Below are positions 5,807 to 9,135 of a DNA stretch of 9,135 nt, piece after piece (within the stretch, counting starts at the first letter, position 1; each line of letters opens with the position of its first letter). Origin of the DNA: an uncultured Porticoccus sp. (GTDB lineage: Bacteria > Pseudomonadota > Gammaproteobacteria > Pseudomonadales > Porticoccaceae); assembly GCA_950063125.1 (NCBI GenBank), contig CATLZI010000069.1, positions 1 to 9,135 on the forward strand. Direction: 5' to 3'. The notes under the pieces are model-generated. The model saw nothing but the letters and a program-made list of their open reading frames with translations, was not told the DNA's origin and did no database searches. The translations under genes and the position numbers were made by a program.

Positions 5807-6025
5807 TTAGTCTCGGCTCTTTGGGGGTGGCGGGTCTTCAGATTGACGGGGACGAGCTTCGACATCGGCGCCAACAGATTCATCAATCTCATCGTCAAAC
5901 AGTATTCTCTCACCCTCCCCATCGAGGTCATCATACTGGCCACTGTTTACCGCCCAGAAAAAAAACCATATCGCCAACGCACAAAAAATCAGGGACACAG
6001 GGATCAGCAAATACAAACTGGTCAT
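5807..6025 (-). CDS. ccoS: Cbb3-type cytochrome oxidase assembly protein CcoS
   Basis: CcoS is a small inner-membrane protein needed for incorporation of heme b and copper into cbb3 oxidase subunit CcoN in Rhodobacter capsulatus. The 72-residue product starts MTSLYLLIPVSLIFCALAIWFF, a single membrane helix, followed by the conserved AVNSGQYDDLDGEGERILFDDE block. The C-terminal tail after about residue 42 is acidic and then Pro-rich (DPPPPKSRD), somewhat longer than in short CcoS proteins. The ATG at 6025 is chosen because the family begins at this point; an in-frame TTG at 6043 would add six residues. It lies 40 nt after ccoI and 3 nt before the TauE/SafE gene. Confidence 0.95.
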   Translation of the reverse strand: MTSLYLLIPVSLIFCALAIWFFFWAVNSGQYDDLDGEGERILFDDEIDESVGADVEARPRQSEDPPPPKSRD

Positions 6026-6065
6026 TGGGTTATAACCTGTCAAAGATGAAAAGTATCAGCCATCG

Positions 6066-8510
6066 TCACGTGGCAAAACAAGGCTGTTGTGAGCACATCA
6101 TGGGTGCGTCGCCACGTCGACTCAGCCGCAGGGCATTACCCACAACCAACAACGAGCTGGCAGACATACCAATCGCGGCCGCCCAGGGAGGAATCATTCC
6201 CGCAGCAGCCAGCGGCAATGCCAGGAGATTATAGAGTAATGCCCAAGTGAGATTCTGACGAATGATCTGGCGTGTCCGTCTGGCAAGACCGATCACTTCC
6301 GGCAATGTATTGAGGTTGCCCGATAGCAAAATACTGTCAGCATGGATTCTGGCGAAGTCACTGGCATCACCCAGTGCCACTGAGGCATCGGCACCACTCA
6401 GTACAGGAACATCATTGATACCATCACCGACCATCAGCACCCGGTGCCCGGCCTGCTGACAGCGGTTGACCCAATCGAGTTTTGCCGCTGGGCTCTGCTG
6501 CCCGAACCACTGCTGAATACCCAGCTTGGTCGCCATATTTTCAACCGCTGCAACACGATCACCACTCAGTAAAACTGTCTCCAGCCCCTGCGCTGTCAGC
6601 TGCTGAATGGCAGACGCCGCACCCGAGCGCAACTGATCCTGTAAAATAATCCAGGCCAGTGGCCGGGACTGTTCCGCCAAAAGAAGTGGTAACTGGCCTG
6701 CATCAACTGGTGGCATAGCAGGCATGGGAAGACCAAACAACCTGCTGATATAATCCGGCTGACCGATAGCAAAGCGGTTCGCCTCAATCCTAGCGGAAAT
6801 GCCCGATCCGACTTCCTGGACAACGTCAGTTCCCCTCTCAGTTACCTCTATGCCGGCAAAAGCCCGGGCAATGGGATGCCTGGAATCCTGCTCCAGGGTC
6901 GCAGCGATAGCCAGCAGATCAGTTTCTTTGTTATCGCCCAGTGCGATCACCTTTACGACACTCAGATCGCCCAGTGTCAACGTGCCTGTTTTATCAAAAA
7001 CAATCCGGTCGACTTGTGACAAAACCTCCAGCATCCGACTTCTACTGATCAGAAAACCGCGCTGACGCAACTCGCCAGTTGCCACCGCGATAGCAGCGGG
7101 TGTTGCCAGGGATAACGCGCACGGACAGGTAACAACCAGAACAGAGAGCACCACCCAAATGGCTTCTTCCGGTTGGTGCAGCCACCACCAGAAGGCCACC
7201 AGGGCAGATATGATCAACACAGCAGCAACAAAATAACCCGCCACCCGATCGGCCATCGCAACCGCCGCCGGTTTATCACTGCGCGCCTTTTCAACCAGCT
7301 GTAATATGGCCGACAAACGGGTTTGATGACCAACGGCAGACACCCTGATCAGCAAGGGATTCTCGCTGTTGACAGTTCCCGCAGACACCACATCACCGGG
7401 GGATTTACCTACCGGCATCTGTTCGCCAGTGAGAACAGCTTCGACCACGCTGCTGACACCCTCGGTAATCTCGCCATCACAGGGAATGGTTTCACCCGCA
7501 GCAACGCGAATCAGGTTCCCAGGCAACAGCAACTTAACTGGAATCGTCTCCTCTTTAGTGCCTTTCAATCGTCTGGCTGTTACCGGCAGCAGTTGGCCGA
7601 GTGATTCTGCCTGCATGTCATTGCGATGGCGAACCCGCATCTCGAAGTATCGCCCCAGCAGCAAAAAAAACGTGAACATCGCGATAGAATCAAAATAGAC
7701 TTCGCCCGTTCGAGTCACAGTGGCCCAACAGCTGGCTGAAAAACCGAGGATAATCGCCAGGGAGACCGGGACATCCATGATCAGATGGCCTTGACGAAGG
7801 CTGTACCAGGCAGCTCTGAAGAAAGGATATGCCGAGAATAAAACCACCGGCAGGGCAATAATAAAGCTGACCCATCGCAGGTAATTTTGCCACTCGGGTT
7901 CCATTCCCTGAAAAGCGCCCGCGTAAAGACCAATGGCCACCATCCCAGCCTGCATCATACCCAATCCGGCAATACCCAATCGTTGCAGAAAACGCCGGTT
8001 TTCCTGGTCCCGCAGCTGGCGTATAGCCTCATCACTGACAGGGCGAGGGTCATAGCCGATTTGCTTTAGTTCTTCCAATAGTTCACTGAGCTTCAGTGAT
8101 TCGGGGTTCCAGGTAATGAGTGCTCGATGACTGGTAACATTAACCCGCACATCAATCACCCCCGGCAATTTACTCAGGTGATTCTCGATCAGCCAGGCAC
8201 AGGCAGTACAGGTAATCCCCCCTATCAATAGTCGAATCTGTCGTTGGCTGTCATCGACAGTCTCTACGTAATCAGCTTGTACCTCAGGCAAATCATAAAC
8301 TGCCAGCGATGCCTGCTCCGGGGCTTCCGGACGAATAGCGTTCTTCGTACGATATTGGTAAAAGCGCGCCAACCCACCATCACAGATAGCTGTGGCAACG
8401 GCCAGGCAGCCAGGACAACACATAGCCCTTGGCTCCCCCTGTATCTCCAGTGTCCACTCAGTACCGGCGGGAACTGGCAATCCACAGTGATAACAGGATT
8501 GTGGCGTCAT
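6066..8510 (-). CDS. ccoI: Cu+-exporting P1B-type ATPase CcoI/FixI for cbb3 oxidase
   Basis: CcoI uses ATP to move copper across the inner membrane for the CuB site of cbb3 oxidase. The 814-residue protein begins with a Cys-rich metal-binding segment (Cys6, Cys9, Cys31, Cys32, Cys35, Cys43), then a heavy-metal-associated domain with GGITCTAC (Cys101, Cys104). Paired membrane helices, an actuator domain with LTGEQMPV, the ion-channel motif Cys462-Pro-Cys464, the phosphorylation motif DKTGTLT (Asp506) and the hinge GDGINDVPVL (Asp696, Asp700) follow in the P1B order. The last residues contain CSQQPC. The ATG at 8510 overlaps the ccoH stop as ATGA and has GAGGG upstream; the frame is open 20 codons further, but that lies within ccoH. 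The catalytic set is complete and the length is normal for FixI/CcoI. Confidence 0.97.
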   Translation of the reverse strand: MTPQSCYHCGLPVPAGTEWTLEIQGEPRAMCCPGCLAVATAICDGGLARFYQYRTKNAIRPEAPEQASLAVYDLPEVQADYVETVDDSQRQIRLLIGGITCTACAWLIENHLSKLPGVIDVRVNVTSHRALITWNPESLKLSELLEELKQIGYDPRPVSDEAIRQLRDQENRRFLQRLGIAGLGMMQAGMVAIGLYAGAFQGMEPEWQNYLRWVSFIIALPVVLFSAYPFFRAAWYSLRQGHLIMDVPVSLAIILGFSASCWATVTRTGEVYFDSIAMFTFFLLLGRYFEMRVRHRNDMQAESLGQLLPVTARRLKGTKEETIPVKLLLPGNLIRVAAGETIPCDGEITEGVSSVVEAVLTGEQMPVGKSPGDVVSAGTVNSENPLLIRVSAVGHQTRLSAILQLVEKARSDKPAAVAMADRVAGYFVAAVLIISALVAFWWWLHQPEEAIWVVLSVLVVTCPCALSLATPAAIAVATGELRQRGFLISRSRMLEVLSQVDRIVFDKTGTLTLGDLSVVKVIALGDNKETDLLAIAATLEQDSRHPIARAFAGIEVTERGTDVVQEVGSGISARIEANRFAIGQPDYISRLFGLPMPAMPPVDAGQLPLLLAEQSRPLAWIILQDQLRSGAASAIQQLTAQGLETVLLSGDRVAAVENMATKLGIQQWFGQQSPAAKLDWVNRCQQAGHRVLMVGDGINDVPVLSGADASVALGDASDFARIHADSILLSGNLNTLPEVIGLARRTRQIIRQNLTWALLYNLLALPLAAAGMIPPWAAAIGMSASSLLVVGNALRLSRRGDAPMMCSQQPCFAT

Positions 8511-9016
8511 TCCGCCCTCAGGATAATCTGATCTGCAGTTGCAAAATCCAGCTCGCCGACTAACCGCCAATCCCTGTCGGGTTCAGGTAGTACTCGCAGA
8601 TAGTAACGGGATAGCAATGGTTGATTGAGGTCGGTGCGGTAGTGGCCGCCGGTGATCTCGGTCAGCAACATCTCGCGATCACGTTTTGAGTCTGTTGGAT
8701 GAAACAACAACAGTACAAGCTGCTCTGGTAGTGGATGGAGCGTATCAATAGTGACAAACAACTCACCACTGGTGGCATCCAGACGCAACTCGGCAGAGAG
8801 CCCCAACTCTTCGGCACGCCGGTCCTGCTCCAGTACCTGATTGATGGCAAGACCGTCGCGATAGTAATTATCCACCACCAGACTATCGGCCCCGGAAAAT
8901 GCAATATAGACAGTCACCAGACTGGCGATCACCACGCTACCTGGTAGCGCTATTAGAAACCATGGCCAGAATTGACGATACCAGGGGGGAATGTTGCTGT
9001 CGGTTGAAAGTGGCAA
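8507..9016 (-). CDS. ccoH: FixH/CcoH-family cbb3 oxidase assembly protein (TTG start)
   Basis: CcoH/FixH is a single-span inner-membrane protein with a periplasmic domain that associates with the cbb3 oxidase and supports its assembly. The 169-residue product shows PPWYRQFWPWFLIALPGSVV, the conserved opening, running into one membrane helix (about 17-40). The conserved VVDNYYRDGLAINQ segment follows, then a beta-rich periplasmic domain. The start is TTG at 9016: no in-frame ATG or GTG lies between it and an upstream TAG, and GAGGA sits 7 nt before it. The stop overlaps the ccoI start (ATGA), so the two are translationally coupled. It lies 63 nt after ccoG. Confidence 0.93.
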   Translation of the reverse strand: MPLSTDSNIPPWYRQFWPWFLIALPGSVVIASLVTVYIAFSGADSLVVDNYYRDGLAINQVLEQDRRAEELGLSAELRLDATSGELFVTIDTLHPLPEQLVLLLFHPTDSKRDREMLLTEITGGHYRTDLNQPLLSRYYLRVLPEPDRDWRLVGELDFATADQIILRAE

Positions 9017-9023
9017 GGCTATG

Positions 9024-9028
9024 TCCTC
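9024..9028 (-). promoter_or_regulatory. Ribosome-binding site deciding the ccoH TTG start
   Basis: GAGGA on the minus strand is 7 nt from the TTG at 9016, ideal spacing. Because no ATG exists in the N-terminal part of this frame, this site is the main support for the non-ATG start. Confidence 0.75.
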
Positions 9029-9079
9029 AGACGCTGACTATGGGCGGAAATACTCTGTCGGAAAATGTTTCAGAAACAA

Positions 9080-9135
9080 CTAGCGCTGCAAACGCGGGCC
9101 AATAAAGCGGCTTTCCTGACGTGCGTGAATAACTT
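9080..9135 (-). CDS. ccoG: C-terminal end of CcoG (cbb3 maturation protein), partial
   Basis: Only the last 18 codons and the TAG stop (9080-9082) are in the window; the gene enters from the right edge. The translated end VIHARQESRFIGPRLQR resembles the C-terminus of CcoG/FixG/RdxA proteins (SRFIGPR-type ending), and ccoG directly before ccoH is the standard cco/fix assembly order. CcoG is a membrane protein with ferredoxin-type clusters, reported to reduce copper for cbb3 oxidase assembly. The identification rests on a short tail plus gene order, so it is good but not certain. Confidence 0.7.
   Translation of the reverse strand, partial: VIHARQESRFIGPRLQR

Noticed and set aside
8510..8570. 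20-codon N-terminal extension of CcoI
   Set aside because: It lies within ccoH, has no family similarity, and the ATGA overlap with a GAGGG site gives a better start at 8510.
9066..9078. Inverted repeat TGTTTCAGAAACA between ccoG and ccoH
   Set aside because: A perfect 6-nt palindrome with one central base, but it overlaps the coding junction, could form only a 5-bp hairpin and has no proper T-run or known operator match.
1..9135. CRISPR arrays, insertion sequences, tRNA genes, phage or defence genes
   Set aside because: No spaced direct repeats, terminal inverted repeats, transposase, cloverleaf-like sequence or defence protein was seen in a reading of both strands.

Overview
The window looks like chromosomal DNA of a gammaproteobacterium. 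The order ccoG-ccoH-ccoI-ccoS-TauE/SafE on the minus strand, an FNR/Anr-type box beside it, a Ni-type short glyoxalase I and an InaA-type kinase all fit relatives of Pseudomonas and marine Gammaproteobacteria. The genus cannot be fixed from the sequence alone. Gene density is high, base composition is moderate, and I see no insertion sequence, phage gene, tRNA, rRNA or CRISPR array.

Region 1 (1-2816, plus strand) is one tightly packed transcription unit that enters from the left. It holds the 3' part of a QseC-like sensor histidine kinase, a secreted cupredoxin-fold protein without recognisable type 1 copper ligands, an FTR1-family permease whose first REGLE motif is altered, and an unrecognised exported protein with outer-membrane-barrel character. 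Gaps between genes are 3, 7 and 1 nt. A kinase, a periplasmic protein, an inner-membrane permease and a possible outer-membrane protein in one unit suggest a self-regulated metal (probably iron) uptake system.

Region 2 (2842-4313) holds a convergent glyoxalase I gene on the minus strand, a 286-nt divergent intergenic region with a possible 22-residue membrane peptide ORF, and an InaA/WaaP-like kinase on the plus strand. A strong hairpin at 4289-4313 separates the kinase from the convergent YIP1 gene.

Region 3 (4330-9135, minus strand) is the assembly part of a cbb3-type cytochrome c oxidase locus. In transcription order it has the last codons of ccoG, ccoH (TTG start), ccoI (Cu-transporting P1B ATPase, coupled to ccoH by ATGA), ccoS, and a TauE/SafE-family membrane protein with a His-rich tail. 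CcoI, CcoS, CcoH and CcoG are known cbb3 maturation factors that supply copper to the oxidase or stabilise its assembly. Next comes a YIP1-family membrane protein behind its own promoter region. That region carries a perfect TTGAT-N4-ATCAA box placed as in class II FNR-activated promoters, so this gene is probably induced at low oxygen like the oxidase locus.

Most interesting: the FNR/Anr-controlled YIP1 gene where pseudomonads usually have hemN/anr, the kinase-cupredoxin-FTR1-barrel unit, the Cys in place of the catalytic Asp in the InaA-like kinase, and the small hydrophobic ORF.
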